NCBI RefSeq assembly: GCF_900117455.1
Contig: NZ_FPHO01000003.1
Span: 372,001 to 436,000, forward strand
Length of the DNA stretch: 64,000 nucleotides
Direction: 5' to 3'
Source of the DNA: Hyphomicrobium sp. CS1GBMeth3
GTDB lineage: Bacteria; Pseudomonadota; Alphaproteobacteria; Rhizobiales; Hyphomicrobiaceae
The position numbers and the translations under genes were made by a program. Positions 1 through 8,536 of the stretch are shown here, piece after piece (within the stretch, counting starts at the first letter, position 1; each line of letters opens with the position of its first letter). The notes below the pieces were generated by a model. It did not search any database and was not told the DNA's origin. It saw nothing but the letters and a program-made list of their open reading frames with translations.

Positions 1-1
1 T

Positions 2-412
2 CTGGCGCGGCCTGTGCGCCTCCTGCATCCACGCCATCCGCTCTACGTCGTGCCCTGGACGGACGATCGCTATCTCGTCGGCGCCACAGTCATCGAAAGC
101 GAGGATACGGGCGCCATCACGGTGCGCTCGGCGCTCGAGTTGCTCGGCACGGCCTACGCGCTGCATCCCGCCTTCGGTGAGGCCGAGATCCTGGAGACCG
201 GAGCCGGCATCCGGCCTTCATTCCCCGACAACCTCCCGCACGCCGAGATCCGCGACGGCGGCAATCGCATTCTGGTCAACGGCGCCTACCGCCATGGCTT
301 TTTGCTCGCCCCCGTGCTGGCCGAGGCTGTGGCGGGCTATCTCGCTAACCAAGCCCCGCACGAGCTGCTCGTCTTTTCCGAGCGGGTAGCGCACCCTCCC
401 CGCCCGGTCTAA
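2..412 (+). CDS. thiO: Glycine oxidase ThiO, C-terminal part (5' end outside window)
   Basis: The frame is open from the first base, so only the last ~136 residues of the protein are present. The visible part fits the C-terminal half of the FAD-dependent glycine/D-amino acid oxidase family: [13 protein letters not shown], then [21 protein letters not shown], and near the end [17 protein letters not shown], the block that closes the FAD site in ThiO. ThiO oxidises glycine to the imine needed for the thiazole ring of thiamine. The usual thiS/thiG/thiE partners do not follow; ubiE comes next after 38 nt. A different DadA-type oxidase is possible, but the arginine-proline and RHGF blocks favour ThiO. 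Confidence 0.8.
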   Translation: MARPVRLLHPRHPLYVVPWTDDRYLVGATVIESEDTGAITVRSALELLGTAYALHPAFGEAEILETGAGIRPSFPDNLPHAEIRDGGNRILVNGAYRHGFLLAPVLAEAVAGYLANQAPHELLVFSERVAHPPRPV

Positions 413-450
413 GCTCTTCCCGAGCCACCGATTGCCGAACAAGGTCAGGT

Positions 451-1230
451 ATGACGCACGACACGCCGCCGCAGGAGCCCCAAAGCACGACGAGCTTCGG
501 CTTCCGCTCCGTTCGGGAGGGCGAGCGCCAGGGCCTCGTCAACGCCGTCTTCTCGTCCGTGGCCGCGCGCTATGACCTCATGAACGATCTGATGTCCGGC
601 GGTCTGCACCGGCTCTGGAAGGCCGAGTTTGTGACCATGATCGGCGCCCCGCGCGACGACCGGCCGTTCCGCCTGCTCGATGTGGCCGGCGGCACCGGCG
701 ACATCGCAATTCGCTACGCTGACCGCTTCGGCCCGAACGCGACCGCCGTTCTCGCCGACATCAGTCCCGAGATGCTAGCCGAAGGCCGCACCAAGGTTGC
801 GACCAAAGGGTACGAGCAGCGCATCACGCTGACCCAAGGCAACGCAGAAGCGCTGCCATTCCCCGATGGCACCTTCGACGCCTATACGATCGCCTTCGGC
901 ATCCGCAACGTGACCCACATCGACACCGCGCTCAGCGAGGCCTATCGCGTGTTGAAAATCGGCGGCCGTTTCCTGTGCCTCGAGTTCTCGGAATGCCAAG
1001 TGCCGCTGCTCGACCGGCTGTACGATTTCCACTCGTTCGAGGTCATCCCGCGCCTCGGCGCGCTCACGGCAGGCTCCGCTGACCCGTACCGCTATCTGGT
1101 CGAGAGCATTCGCCGCTTCCCGAACCAGGAAGCCTTCGCCACCATGATCCGCGAAGCGGGCTTCGAGCGCGTCTCGGTCAGAAACCTGACCGGCGGCATC
1201 GCCGCCATCCACTCGGGCTGGAAGCTCTAA
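451..1230 (+). CDS. ubiE: Ubiquinone/menaquinone biosynthesis C-methyltransferase UbiE
   Basis: 259 residues, the usual family length. It transfers a methyl group from SAM to the benzoquinol (or demethylmenaquinol) ring in quinone synthesis. Visible signatures are [19 protein letters not shown] near the N-terminus (UbiE signature 1), the SAM-binding glycine motif [11 protein letters not shown] at about residue 75, IAFGIRNV in the middle, and [12 protein letters not shown] before the C-terminus (signature 2). The ATG at 451 follows AGGTCAGG at good spacing. With terminal oxidases elsewhere in the window, the quinone is probably ubiquinone. The gene converges on the 1254-3143 gene with only 23 nt between stops. 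Confidence 0.95.
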   Translation: MTHDTPPQEPQSTTSFGFRSVREGERQGLVNAVFSSVAARYDLMNDLMSGGLHRLWKAEFVTMIGAPRDDRPFRLLDVAGGTGDIAIRYADRFGPNATAVLADISPEMLAEGRTKVATKGYEQRITLTQGNAEALPFPDGTFDAYTIAFGIRNVTHIDTALSEAYRVLKIGGRFLCLEFSECQVPLLDRLYDFHSFEVIPRLGALTAGSADPYRYLVESIRRFPNQEAFATMIREAGFERVSVRNLTGGIAAIHSGWKL

Positions 1231-1253
1231 CCGTCCCTTGAACGCAGGCGAAA

Positions 1254-3143
1254 CTACGCCTCGCCGCGATCGACGCGCCGCGAGAACTCCGTTTGTCCGC
1301 CGGACGCCAGGATGCGCGCCTGCTCGATCCAGTTCTCGCGCTCGATGCGACCCTTGAAATCGAGAACCTGGCTGATCCGATCGATATCGGCTCCGGTCCA
1401 GTTCGCAACCTGCTCGTACGACGTGATGCCGAGCGAGTTGAGCTTCTTCTCGATCAGAACGCCGATGCCGCGGATGCGCTTCAAATCATCAATCTCGGTT
1501 GTGCTGAACACCAGCGGCGCGCCGCCGCGCAACGCCTCGGAGCGCACGGAACGCAGGCCGGAGAGATCCTCGCTCGGCGGTTCGGCCGCAGAAGTCTCCG
1601 CCTCGGGCTCCGGCACCGATGAAGGCGTGACACCACTCAAAAAGCGCGCTTGCCCCACCCAGTCCTCACCAGCGATCCGCCCCGGCGCGCCGATCAGCGC
1701 CTCGAAGTGTGCGACATCGTCCGCCGTCCACGTCGCGATCTGAGCGAAGCGTGTGACGCCATTGGCACGCAGAATATCCTCGGCCTGAAGATTGAGACCG
1801 ATGATGCGGCCGAGCTGATCGCCATCCTCCACCGGAACACTCGTGTCGATGGGTATGTCTGCCGCTTCTGGCGCCGCTTCGGCAAAATGCGCGCCGCCGG
1901 TCAAGAAGCGCGCCTGCTCCACCCAGCTTTCGGCCGCGATCCGACCTGGCGTGCCGATCACAGCTTCGAAACGTGCCACGTCCTCTGCCGTCCACGCCGC
2001 GATGTGGGCGATCTGGGTCACCCCATTGGCGCGCAGCAAAGCTTCGGATTCGGGGTCGATGCCGATGATCCGGTGCAATTGATCGCCGTCGACGGGCGCG
2101 GGCACATCCTCGGACGGCGCAGGCGCACGCTGCGAGAGCGTGCCGGGATCACCACCGGCAGCCAGGATCCGAGCCTGCTCAATCCAGTTCTCGCGTTCGA
2201 TGCGCGCCTGATCGAAACCGAGCGACTGGCTGGCGCCGCGCACGTCCTCGGACGTCCAAGCCGCGATCTGCCAAAAGCGGTGCACGCCGTAGCGCACGAG
2301 ACGCTCCTTGAGATCTGCGTCGATGTCATGGATGCGCGTGAGATCATCGACCGCTTCACCCGCCGGCCGCTCGAGCGGCGTTGGCGCCACGAGCGTACCG
2401 AAATACGATGCCTCGTCACCCTCGCCGTCAACAGCATCGGCCAAGGCCGCCTGCTCCTGCTCGGCAGCCCTCTGGGCCGCCTCAGCGGCTTCCGCTTCAG
2501 CCCTGGCCTTCTCGGCAGCCGCCATCGCAGCGGCCGCCGCCGCGACCGCGATCTGCGTGTAGCTCGGCCCGGTATCGCGCGGCTCCTCCTCAGTGGGCTC
2601 GGCGCTTGGTACCGGCTCGGGCTCGGGCGCGGGTTCGTCAGCCGGCGGCGGAGCAACCGGTTCCGGATGAAGCGCATCGCGCTGAGGTGGTGCGGGCGGC
2701 GGCTCAGGCGCCGGAGCGGCTTCAGCAACAAGGTCTGGTGCAGGGGGCTCGGGTTCGGGCGCGGGAGGAATTTCCTCGACGACTGGCTCGGGCTCGGGGG
2801 CCGGCGGCGGCTCCTCTACGAGAGGTTCCGGCTCGGACGGCGGAGCTTCGACGGCGGCTTGTTCGACCGGCTCAGGTGCCGGTTGAACCTCGACCACGGG
2901 CTGGCCCTGGAAAACGGGCGGAACCGCCGCGCCTGGCCCACCGACCAACGCGCGGCCGAAGCGATCGGTGGCAGCCGGGTCGACATCCGGTGACGCCGGA
3001 GCAGGTGACAGATTGACCGGCGCCGCGACCGCCGCAGGCTCGACACCGCTCGAGAAACCGCGCCGTATCAGGCACGCGAGTGAGGCGCCGAGCAGAAAAG
3101 CCACCAGCATCAGCAATAAAGTCTGCACGAGCAAAATCGTCAT
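1254..3143 (-). CDS. Membrane-anchored protein with four helix-hairpin-helix (H3TH-like) repeats
   Basis: 629 residues from the ATG at 3143, which has GGAG about 9 nt upstream (a GTG at 3152 is less well placed). One N-terminal membrane helix (LLLMLVAFLLGASLACLI) is followed by ~160 residues of Pro/Glu/Ala-rich linker, then a short alanine-rich coiled coil. Four repeats of about 62 residues follow at roughly 264-330, 352-413, 437-498 and 550-615. Each begins L-x-R-I-x-G/D-I and ends E-x-W-I/V-x-Q-A-R-I/F-L. The fourth is the most canonical (RIRGIG), like the helix-hairpin-helix of 5'-flap-nuclease-type domains. No nuclease residues are visible, so this may be a binding module. It is last in a likely operon after the OmpA-type gene and the small peptide. 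Function unknown. Confidence 0.8.
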   Translation of the reverse strand: MTILLVQTLLLMLVAFLLGASLACLIRRGFSSGVEPAAVAAPVNLSPAPASPDVDPAATDRFGRALVGGPGAAVPPVFQGQPVVEVQPAPEPVEQAAVEAPPSEPEPLVEEPPPAPEPEPVVEEIPPAPEPEPPAPDLVAEAAPAPEPPPAPPQRDALHPEPVAPPPADEPAPEPEPVPSAEPTEEEPRDTGPSYTQIAVAAAAAAMAAAEKARAEAEAAEAAQRAAEQEQAALADAVDGEGDEASYFGTLVAPTPLERPAGEAVDDLTRIHDIDADLKERLVRYGVHRFWQIAAWTSEDVRGASQSLGFDQARIERENWIEQARILAAGGDPGTLSQRAPAPSEDVPAPVDGDQLHRIIGIDPESEALLRANGVTQIAHIAAWTAEDVARFEAVIGTPGRIAAESWVEQARFLTGGAHFAEAAPEAADIPIDTSVPVEDGDQLGRIIGLNLQAEDILRANGVTRFAQIATWTADDVAHFEALIGAPGRIAGEDWVGQARFLSGVTPSSVPEPEAETSAAEPPSEDLSGLRSVRSEALRGGAPLVFSTTEIDDLKRIRGIGVLIEKKLNSLGITSYEQVANWTGADIDRISQVLDFKGRIERENWIEQARILASGGQTEFSRRVDRGEA

Positions 3144-3233
3144 ACGCCCCACTCCAATTCAACGACGGCGCCGCAGGTGCTTTGCGAAGGCAACGATCGG
3201 CCTTCCATCAAAGCTCGCCCCCCGTAGTCCGGC

Positions 3234-3332
3234 TCAGTCCTCGACCCGTCCGCAACTGATCCACCCGACGACAAGACCGACCGCAAACGCGGCCGCGAGG
3301 TACCAGAACAGTTTCACCACCAGATAGTCCAT
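3234..3332 (-). CDS. Small 32-residue membrane peptide
   Basis: ATG at 3332 with GGGGGGA about 8 nt upstream, TGA at 3234. The peptide reads MDYLVVKLFWYLAAAFAVGL and continues through VVGWISCGRVED, a single hydrophobic helix with Gly-x-x-x-Gly-like small-residue spacing and a short charged tail. It lies between the OmpA-type gene (27 nt upstream) and the H3TH-repeat gene (90 nt downstream) on the same strand, so it is probably co-transcribed. Its hydrophobic segment resembles the N-terminal helix of the next protein. Too short for most gene finders; supported by its RBS and the helix. Function unknown. Confidence 0.6.
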   Translation of the reverse strand: MDYLVVKLFWYLAAAFAVGLVVGWISCGRVED

Positions 3333-3359
3333 GTCGCCGTCCCCCCGGGTTTGCCCCGT

Positions 3360-4790
3360 TCAATCCGTGAATACTTTGAACTCGATGCGGCGATTGCGCG
3401 CCATGCCGTCCGGTGTGTCGTTCGCCTCAACCGGCTTGCTCGCGCCGTATCCGACCGCTGAAAGCCTGTCCTCGGCCACACCGGCGCGAACGAGGCTGTT
3501 GATGACAGCCCGCGCACGCCTCTCAGAGAGCGGCTGATTGCGCTCGTCGACACCCTCTGAATCCGTGTGACCTTCCACCTCGACGCGTGCTCCCGGGCAC
3601 GTCTTGATGATCTCAGCCAGCTTGGCGATCGTGAGCGAGCTCTTGGCGTCGATATCGGCCTTGGCCCGCTCGAAGAGGATCACGCCCTTGGCTGCAGCCT
3701 CGGACAGGCGCTTCTCGCACGCGCGCGTCGCCTCGGTGGTCTTGCGTTCCCGCGCTTTGGCCTCGGCCTCCTCTTTGGCCCTCTGAGCCGCAGCAGCTTC
3801 CACCTCTTTCTGAGCCTTGCGCGCAGCAACGGCCTCTTCCTCGGCTTTGCGTGTCGCCTCAGCCTCGGCATCCTCTTTTGCCTTCAGCGCCGCGGCCGCT
3901 TCAGCCTCCTCCTGCGCCCTCCGCGCAGCAGCAGCGGCTTCTTCCTCGGCCTTGCGAGCTGCCTCAGCCTCAGCTTCCTCTTTGGCCTTTAGAGCCGCGA
4001 CCGCCTCAGCCTCCTCCTGTGCCTTGCGGGCAGCGGCAGCTTCTTCCTCGGCCTTCCGAGCCGCCTCAGCTTCGGCGTCCTCGTTGGCCTTCAGAGCGGC
4101 AGCAGCCTCAGCGTCTTCCTGAGCCTTGCGTGCAGCTTCAGCTTCCTCAGCAGCCCGCTGAGCCTTAAGAGCTTCCTCGGTCTGCTCACGGGCACGCTGC
4201 GCTGCCGCTTCGGCAGCCTCTGCCTCCTGCTTCGCCTTGAGAGCGGCGGCCGCCTCGGCCTCCTCCTGTGCTTTGCGTGCAGCAGCGGCCTCTTCTTCGG
4301 CCTTGCGAGCCGCCTCGGCTTCAGCCTCCTCTTTGGCCTTCAGCGCTGCGGCAGCTTCCGCTTCTTCCTGCGCCTTGCGCACGGCAGCGGCGGCGTCTTC
4401 CTCAGCCTTGCGAGCAGCTTCTGCGTCAGCAGCCTCTTTCGCCTTCAACGCGGCGTCATCGACCGGCGCCACCTGCGGCCCGATGCGCTCAACCACGACC
4501 TCCCCACTTGCAAGGTCAGTCTTGAGCTGAACCGTCCGGATGCCCCACACGCCGCGCACGGCATCGAGCGCGACCTTGGGCTCGCCATCGTTCTGAGCGC
4601 GTCCTGTAATAGTCGCTTCACGCCCATCCAAGGTGACCTTGGCCCAAGGCTGACCCGCCTTGCGCAAGGCCTCGGTAGCGCGAACCGTAAGGTCCGCTTC
4701 AACATTCGGCTGTTCCCGGTAAAAGGTCCCCCAGCCCAACATCGCGATCGGTATGAGTCCCCAAAGCCACCGCGAAGGATTGCACCGCAT
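3360..4790 (-). CDS. OmpA-family protein with N-terminal BON-like domain and long coiled coil
   Basis: 476 residues. An N-terminal hydrophobic segment (LWGLIPIAMLGWG) anchors or exports the protein. Residues ~30-110 look like a BON domain (DLTVRATEALRK, then VTLDGREATITGRA and AVRGVWGIRTV). Residues ~114-345 are an Ala/Glu/Lys-rich coiled coil made of ~34-residue repeats. The last ~120 residues form an OmpA-like peptidoglycan-binding domain with VEVEGHTDSEG, LSERRARAV and NRRIEFKV; the Asp and Arg that contact diaminopimelate are present. It probably tethers peptidoglycan from the inner membrane or periplasm. First gene of a likely operon with the small peptide and H3TH-repeat gene. The coiled coil could be mistaken for TolA. 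Confidence 0.85.
   Translation of the reverse strand: MRCNPSRWLWGLIPIAMLGWGTFYREQPNVEADLTVRATEALRKAGQPWAKVTLDGREATITGRAQNDGEPKVALDAVRGVWGIRTVQLKTDLASGEVVVERIGPQVAPVDDAALKAKEAADAEAARKAEEDAAAAVRKAQEEAEAAAALKAKEEAEAEAARKAEEEAAAARKAQEEAEAAAALKAKQEAEAAEAAAQRAREQTEEALKAQRAAEEAEAARKAQEDAEAAAALKANEDAEAEAARKAEEEAAAARKAQEEAEAVAALKAKEEAEAEAARKAEEEAAAAARRAQEEAEAAAALKAKEDAEAEATRKAEEEAVAARKAQKEVEAAAAQRAKEEAEAKARERKTTEATRACEKRLSEAAAKGVILFERAKADIDAKSSLTIAKLAEIIKTCPGARVEVEGHTDSEGVDERNQPLSERRARAVINSLVRAGVAEDRLSAVGYGASKPVEANDTPDGMARNRRIEFKVFTD
3756..4451 (-). repeat. In-gene tandem repeats (~102 bp) encoding the coiled coil
   Basis: Inside the OmpA-type gene, about six units of ~34 codons follow the pattern ALKAKEEAEAEAARKAEEEA plus AAARKAQEEAEAAA. 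The third unit is longer and divergent (QRAREQTEEALKAQRAAEEA). The DNA copies are similar enough to allow slippage or recombination, so copy number may vary between strains. Confidence 0.85.
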
Positions 4791-5192
4791 CCCGCCACAA
4801 GCTCCCCAAGTACGCGCGCCGCAATCCCGACGGCGCAGGACTTTTCATATTGCTTTGGCCGGCCCCCCGACCCCCTGTCGCGCCGCACTATAGACAAGCG
4901 GGCCCGCCTTTCCAAGTTGGCGCCGGGCCACAGCTGGCACGAATAACCCGCTTAAACTTCAATTCCCTATTGCCCGTGCACCGGAAGTTCACGTGAGGAA
5001 ACGCGCACCACAGGTATCGAACCAAACCAACGTTATCGTTACCGCTGGCCCCGCCTTGGAGCCGCCATTTCCCTCTTGCCAACGGTTCCCACCCGGTCTC
5101 AATTGCCCCATAGATCTAAGAAACGAGACCTTGAGCCCGTTCGCAGGCGCTTCTCGCCGAAGCGACGCGCCAAAAGGCCGGAGGAAACTGAA
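4791..5192. other. Divergent intergenic region, no gene seen
   Basis: About 400 bp between the OmpA operon (minus strand) and the response regulator gene (plus strand). It must hold both promoters. A weak reading on the plus strand is TTGCCA near 5078, but no -10 box is convincing. No RNA gene or repeat was recognised. Confidence 0.6.
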
Positions 5193-5873
5193 ATGACGGT
5201 CAGATTTTTGATCGTCGACGACCACCCTCTTTTCCGCGAGGCCCTTCAGCTCGCCATCCAGTCGGCCTACCCGGGGGCGGAAATCGTGGAAGCGTCGTCG
5301 ATTGCCGCTGCACGCGAGGCGTTGGCCGACGAGCAACCGTTCGACCTCCTGCTTCTGGACCTCTCGATGCCCGGCACTCGCGGCTTCGACGGCCTGATCG
5401 AGCTCCGCGCCGCCAGGCCCAAGCAGCCGATCCTCGTGGTATCGGCGCACGAAGACCCACGTATCATCCACGAGGCCATGACCTGTGGCGCCGCGGGCTA
5501 CATCTCCAAATCGGTCAAGAAGCGGGATCTCTCCGAGGCCATTCAGGATGTTATGGCCGGGCTCGTCGTGCTACCGAAGGGCTACACCCCGCCGGCCGCG
5601 AACGGCCCGTCGCAGGAAACCGACCTCGCCGCCCGTGTCGCATCCCTCACGCGCCAGCAGCTGCGCGTGCTGCAAATGGTCCGCCAGGGCATGTTGAACA
5701 AGCAGATCGCCCACGAACTCGGGGTCGGCGAGACGACCATCAAGGCGCACGTCTCCGAGATCATGCGCAAGCTCAACGTCGTCTCGCGCACGCAGGCGGT
5801 CATCGAGGTGGCACGGCTCGATTTCGACTCCGTACTGGCGAGCGCCTACAAGGAAAACGACAGACGGCCCTGA
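5193..5873 (+). CDS. NarL/LuxR-family response regulator
   Basis: 226 residues from the ATG at 5193, preceded by GGAGGAA; in-frame upstream codons lack an RBS. The receiver domain (1-120) has the acidic pair D9/D10, phosphoacceptor D56 (LLLLDLSMPG), the conserved Ser in VVSAHED and Lys in YISKSV. The C-terminal LuxR-type helix-turn-helix (about 150-212) reads LTRQQLRVLQMVRQGMLNKQ, then IAHELGVGETTIKAHVSEIM. It is a DNA-binding output regulator. It converges on the hybrid kinase gene with 7 nt between stops, so that kinase is the likely partner. Similar LuxR regulators sit near NosP/NahK loci in Pseudomonas, but the target genes cannot be told from here. Confidence 0.9.
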   Translation: MTVRFLIVDDHPLFREALQLAIQSAYPGAEIVEASSIAAAREALADEQPFDLLLLDLSMPGTRGFDGLIELRAARPKQPILVVSAHEDPRIIHEAMTCGAAGYISKSVKKRDLSEAIQDVMAGLVVLPKGYTPPAANGPSQETDLAARVASLTRQQLRVLQMVRQGMLNKQIAHELGVGETTIKAHVSEIMRKLNVVSRTQAVIEVARLDFDSVLASAYKENDRRP

Positions 5874-5880
5874 GCTGGCC

Positions 5881-7239
5881 TCAGCCGACGAGATGCGTGA
5901 TCAGGGCGCGCAGCTCGGCGGGCTTTACCGGCTTGCGCAGAATCTCGCAGCCCGCCGCTGCAACGGCTTCCGCAACCTCGCGTGAGTGATCCGCCGTAAT
6001 GACGACGGCCGGGATCAAAGCACCCAGGGTATCCCTGATCCGGGCCACCGAATCCAGCCCGGACTCGCCCGCATCGAGATGGAAATCAGCGAGCACGACG
6101 TCGGGCTGGAAGCCAGGCTCTTCGGCGATGAGGCGTTCCACATCCACCAGCCCGCCGACAAGGCGCGCCTCGCAGCCCCAACGGTCGAGCAGCGCCCGCA
6201 TGGCATCGCGTACGCCGCGATCGTTGTCGACCACAACGGCCTTGATCGCCGTAAGACCGTAAGCGCGCGTGGCAGCAGACCGCTGACCCGCGGGGAGGCG
6301 GCAGGCCAGCGCCGCCTCGTCGGCAAGCGGCACGTAAACGGAAAAGCGCGTCCCGCGGCCGACTTTCGAGCATAGCGCGATGCGATGCCCAAGGGCCTCG
6401 CTCATGCGCGCAATGATCGAGAGGCCGACGCCGAAACCGCGGGCCGGGCTGCGCTGCCCGGCCGCGCCGCGATGAAACTCCTCGAAGATCTTGCTCTGCT
6501 CTTGGGGTGCAATTCCCGGCCCCGTGTCCCAGACATCGATCCGGAACTGCGACCCGCGCTTACGGCCCGAAAGAAGAACGCGCCCGCGTTCGGTATACTG
6601 CACGGCGTTGGCCAGCAGGTTCTGCAGGATACGCCGCAGCATCAGCGGATCGGACATGACCGCAACATCTCGTGCACGCGTCGTGAGCAGAAGCCCTTTG
6701 TCGCGCGCGATCGGCTCCATGTCGACGACGACCGAGCGGAACAGCTCCAAGAGCTCGACGAACTGCACTGACGGCTTCAGCGCGCCGGACTCGAGCTTCG
6801 ACAGATCCAGGATCGTGCGCAACAACTCCTCGATCGTCGAAAGCGCATGATCGACCTGACCGATCAGGCGCCTGTGCTGCTGAGGATCCTGGATCTCGCT
6901 GAGAGCCGAGAGCGACAGTCGCGCCGCATGCAGCGGCTGCAAGAGATCGTGGCTGACGGCCGTGAAGAAGCCGGTTTTGAACCTGTTCGCGCGCTCCGCT
7001 CCGTCGCGCGCGCTGGTAAGCTGGTTGTTGGCGCGTTCAAGTCGATCGAGCGCGCTTTTCAGCTCCTCGGTGCGCGCCTTGACCTGCGTCTCGAGACCGA
7101 TTGCCGTCTGGAAGATGGAATAGGCATTCGCCTGATAATCCATGCTGCGCTCGACGCGCTGCATGAGAGCCGCATTGATCTTGGCGAGCTTGGCATTGAG
7201 CCGCTCGAGTTCCTCCCGTGATCGGCCGCTGCCATCCAT
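5881..7239 (-). CDS. Hybrid sensor histidine kinase with C-terminal receiver (NahK-like)
   Basis: 452 residues, no membrane segment, so cytoplasmic. An N-terminal coiled coil (~5-92) leads to a HisKA domain with phosphoacceptor His97 in FFTAVSHDLLQPL. The HATPase domain has N-box LRRILQNLLANAVQYTERG, G1 box DTGPGIAPQEQ and G2 box GFGVGLSIIARM. A receiver domain (about 330-450) has acidic VDND, phosphoacceptor in VVLADFHLDAGE and Lys in LRKPVKP. It carries no sensory domain of its own, so it probably takes its signal from the FIST protein encoded just upstream, whose TGA overlaps this ATG by 1 nt (TGATG). This matches the NosP-associated kinase arrangement. Confidence 0.9.
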   Translation of the reverse strand: MDGSGRSREELERLNAKLAKINAALMQRVERSMDYQANAYSIFQTAIGLETQVKARTEELKSALDRLERANNQLTSARDGAERANRFKTGFFTAVSHDLLQPLHAARLSLSALSEIQDPQQHRRLIGQVDHALSTIEELLRTILDLSKLESGALKPSVQFVELLELFRSVVVDMEPIARDKGLLLTTRARDVAVMSDPLMLRRILQNLLANAVQYTERGRVLLSGRKRGSQFRIDVWDTGPGIAPQEQSKIFEEFHRGAAGQRSPARGFGVGLSIIARMSEALGHRIALCSKVGRGTRFSVYVPLADEAALACRLPAGQRSAATRAYGLTAIKAVVVDNDRGVRDAMRALLDRWGCEARLVGGLVDVERLIAEEPGFQPDVVLADFHLDAGESGLDSVARIRDTLGALIPAVVITADHSREVAEAVAAAGCEILRKPVKPAELRALITHLVG

Positions 7240-8402
7240 CAGGCCCCTCGCCGCGATCCGAAGGCGACGCCGGTCAGGGTCTGATTGAGATGCATGGAGT
7301 TAAGCTGCTCGCCGTAGGTGTGGAAGCCCACGACACCGTATGATCGATAGAGGTCTTCCATCTGGCGGCGAACCTGCCGGTTCTCGGCGTCGAGCCGCCG
7401 AAGCACACAGTCGAATCCAAGCACGAGATCAATACCGCCGAGCGCGTCGTCGATCTGCTCAAGCGTCCGCTCGGTTGCGCTCAGCATGTCTTTTGGGCGC
7501 GCAACTGTCAGCACCAACCCCTCGTCGATCGCACAGAAGAAGGACAAGCTGCCGTCAGGGTTCATGTTGCGGATCGAGCGGCAATAGTAATCGCCGCCCA
7601 CCTTCACCACGAGCGGATAGGACGCAAAGCTGAACGGCCCGATCTCGTCCGGCATGAGGCCGATTGCTGATGCGTATTCCCGCGCCGCCGGCTCCGCGTT
7701 GAGCTCATGCACGGTGCGGCATTCGACGTCGGCTGCTGTAACGACGAGCTTGATCGGTGTCGGCTCGAAGTTCGAGGTTTTGAAGATGCGGAATGGGTAA
7801 TCGCTCTCGACCATCGTCAAGATCGCACCTCGCGTCAGCACCCGCCCGTCGTGGATCAGAGACGTTTGCCGGAACGCGAGACCATCACCCGCCGAGCCAC
7901 CGATGAGTTGCATGTCGCCGCAGGCCCAATGCACGGCGGCAACCAGGGGCTCCTCCGCATTCGAGAGGCCATCGACTAGGAGCACGCCGAATACACGCTC
8001 GGCAAGCTTCTCGAAGTCGTGGGCACCGAGGCGCGTCTTGAGATCCCGCACAACCTCGCCAACACGCTCCACACCGACTGCATCGACGTCTTCAATAATC
8101 CCCGTGTGGATTCGGAATCCCTTCTTGGGAAAGGCAATCAGCAGAATGCCGGTTTCCAGAAGCCCGCTCGGCGCGATCCCACCGGCCGTCGAGCACCCGC
8201 TGATCGTGACGCCCGGAAACGCCTGCTTCAGCCCGGCCGCAAGCGCGCCCGCGTCGTAATCGACCGAGAAGAACGCGACGATATGCTGGAAATCACCCGT
8301 AAGAGCAGCTCTCAGCTCCCCGACTGCGTCATGGACCGCAGAAGCCCGCGTGCTTGCCACACTGATTCCACACGAGCCTGCGGAGGTAATAACGCGTGCC
8401 AC
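7239..8402 (-). CDS. FIST-domain sensor protein (NosP-like)
   Basis: 387 residues from a GTG at 8402, chosen because GGGGAGG lies 6-7 nt upstream; a TTG at 8408 would sit on the RBS. It has an N-terminal FIST domain (HIVAFFSVDYDAGALAAGLK, GCSTAGGIAP, LIGGSAGDGL) and a FIST_C domain (RSIRNMNPDGSLSFFCAIDE, then GVVGFHTYGEQL). FIST proteins sense small ligands; the NosP branch binds haem and nitric oxide and controls a coupled histidine kinase. Here the stop overlaps the kinase start by 1 nt, which supports a complex. The NO-sensing role is inferred from context; I cannot identify a haem ligand with certainty. Amino acid sensing is an alternative. Confidence 0.85.
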   Translation of the reverse strand: MARVITSAGSCGISVASTRASAVHDAVGELRAALTGDFQHIVAFFSVDYDAGALAAGLKQAFPGVTISGCSTAGGIAPSGLLETGILLIAFPKKGFRIHTGIIEDVDAVGVERVGEVVRDLKTRLGAHDFEKLAERVFGVLLVDGLSNAEEPLVAAVHWACGDMQLIGGSAGDGLAFRQTSLIHDGRVLTRGAILTMVESDYPFRIFKTSNFEPTPIKLVVTAADVECRTVHELNAEPAAREYASAIGLMPDEIGPFSFASYPLVVKVGGDYYCRSIRNMNPDGSLSFFCAIDEGLVLTVARPKDMLSATERTLEQIDDALGGIDLVLGFDCVLRRLDAENRQVRRQMEDLYRSYGVVGFHTYGEQLNSMHLNQTLTGVAFGSRRGA

Positions 8403-8536
8403 GCGCAACCTCCCCTGCCGCTCCGCTTACGCGCCAAACGCGCGGGGAAGCGACCGTTTATCGAACGTTGACGGCAAGCTGCCACAGCTTCGGCGGAGCG
8501 GCAATTGCTGTCGTGGTAAACGGCCTGCCAGCCGCA

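Noticed and set aside
1650-2993. Plus-strand open frame of 447 codons opposite the H3TH-repeat gene
   Set aside because: Shadow of the real minus-strand gene; Arg-rich, no family features, no RBS.
3756-4451. Repeat array considered as a CRISPR or intergenic satellite
   Set aside because: Units are in frame, lie inside the OmpA-type gene and encode a coiled coil; there are no spacers.
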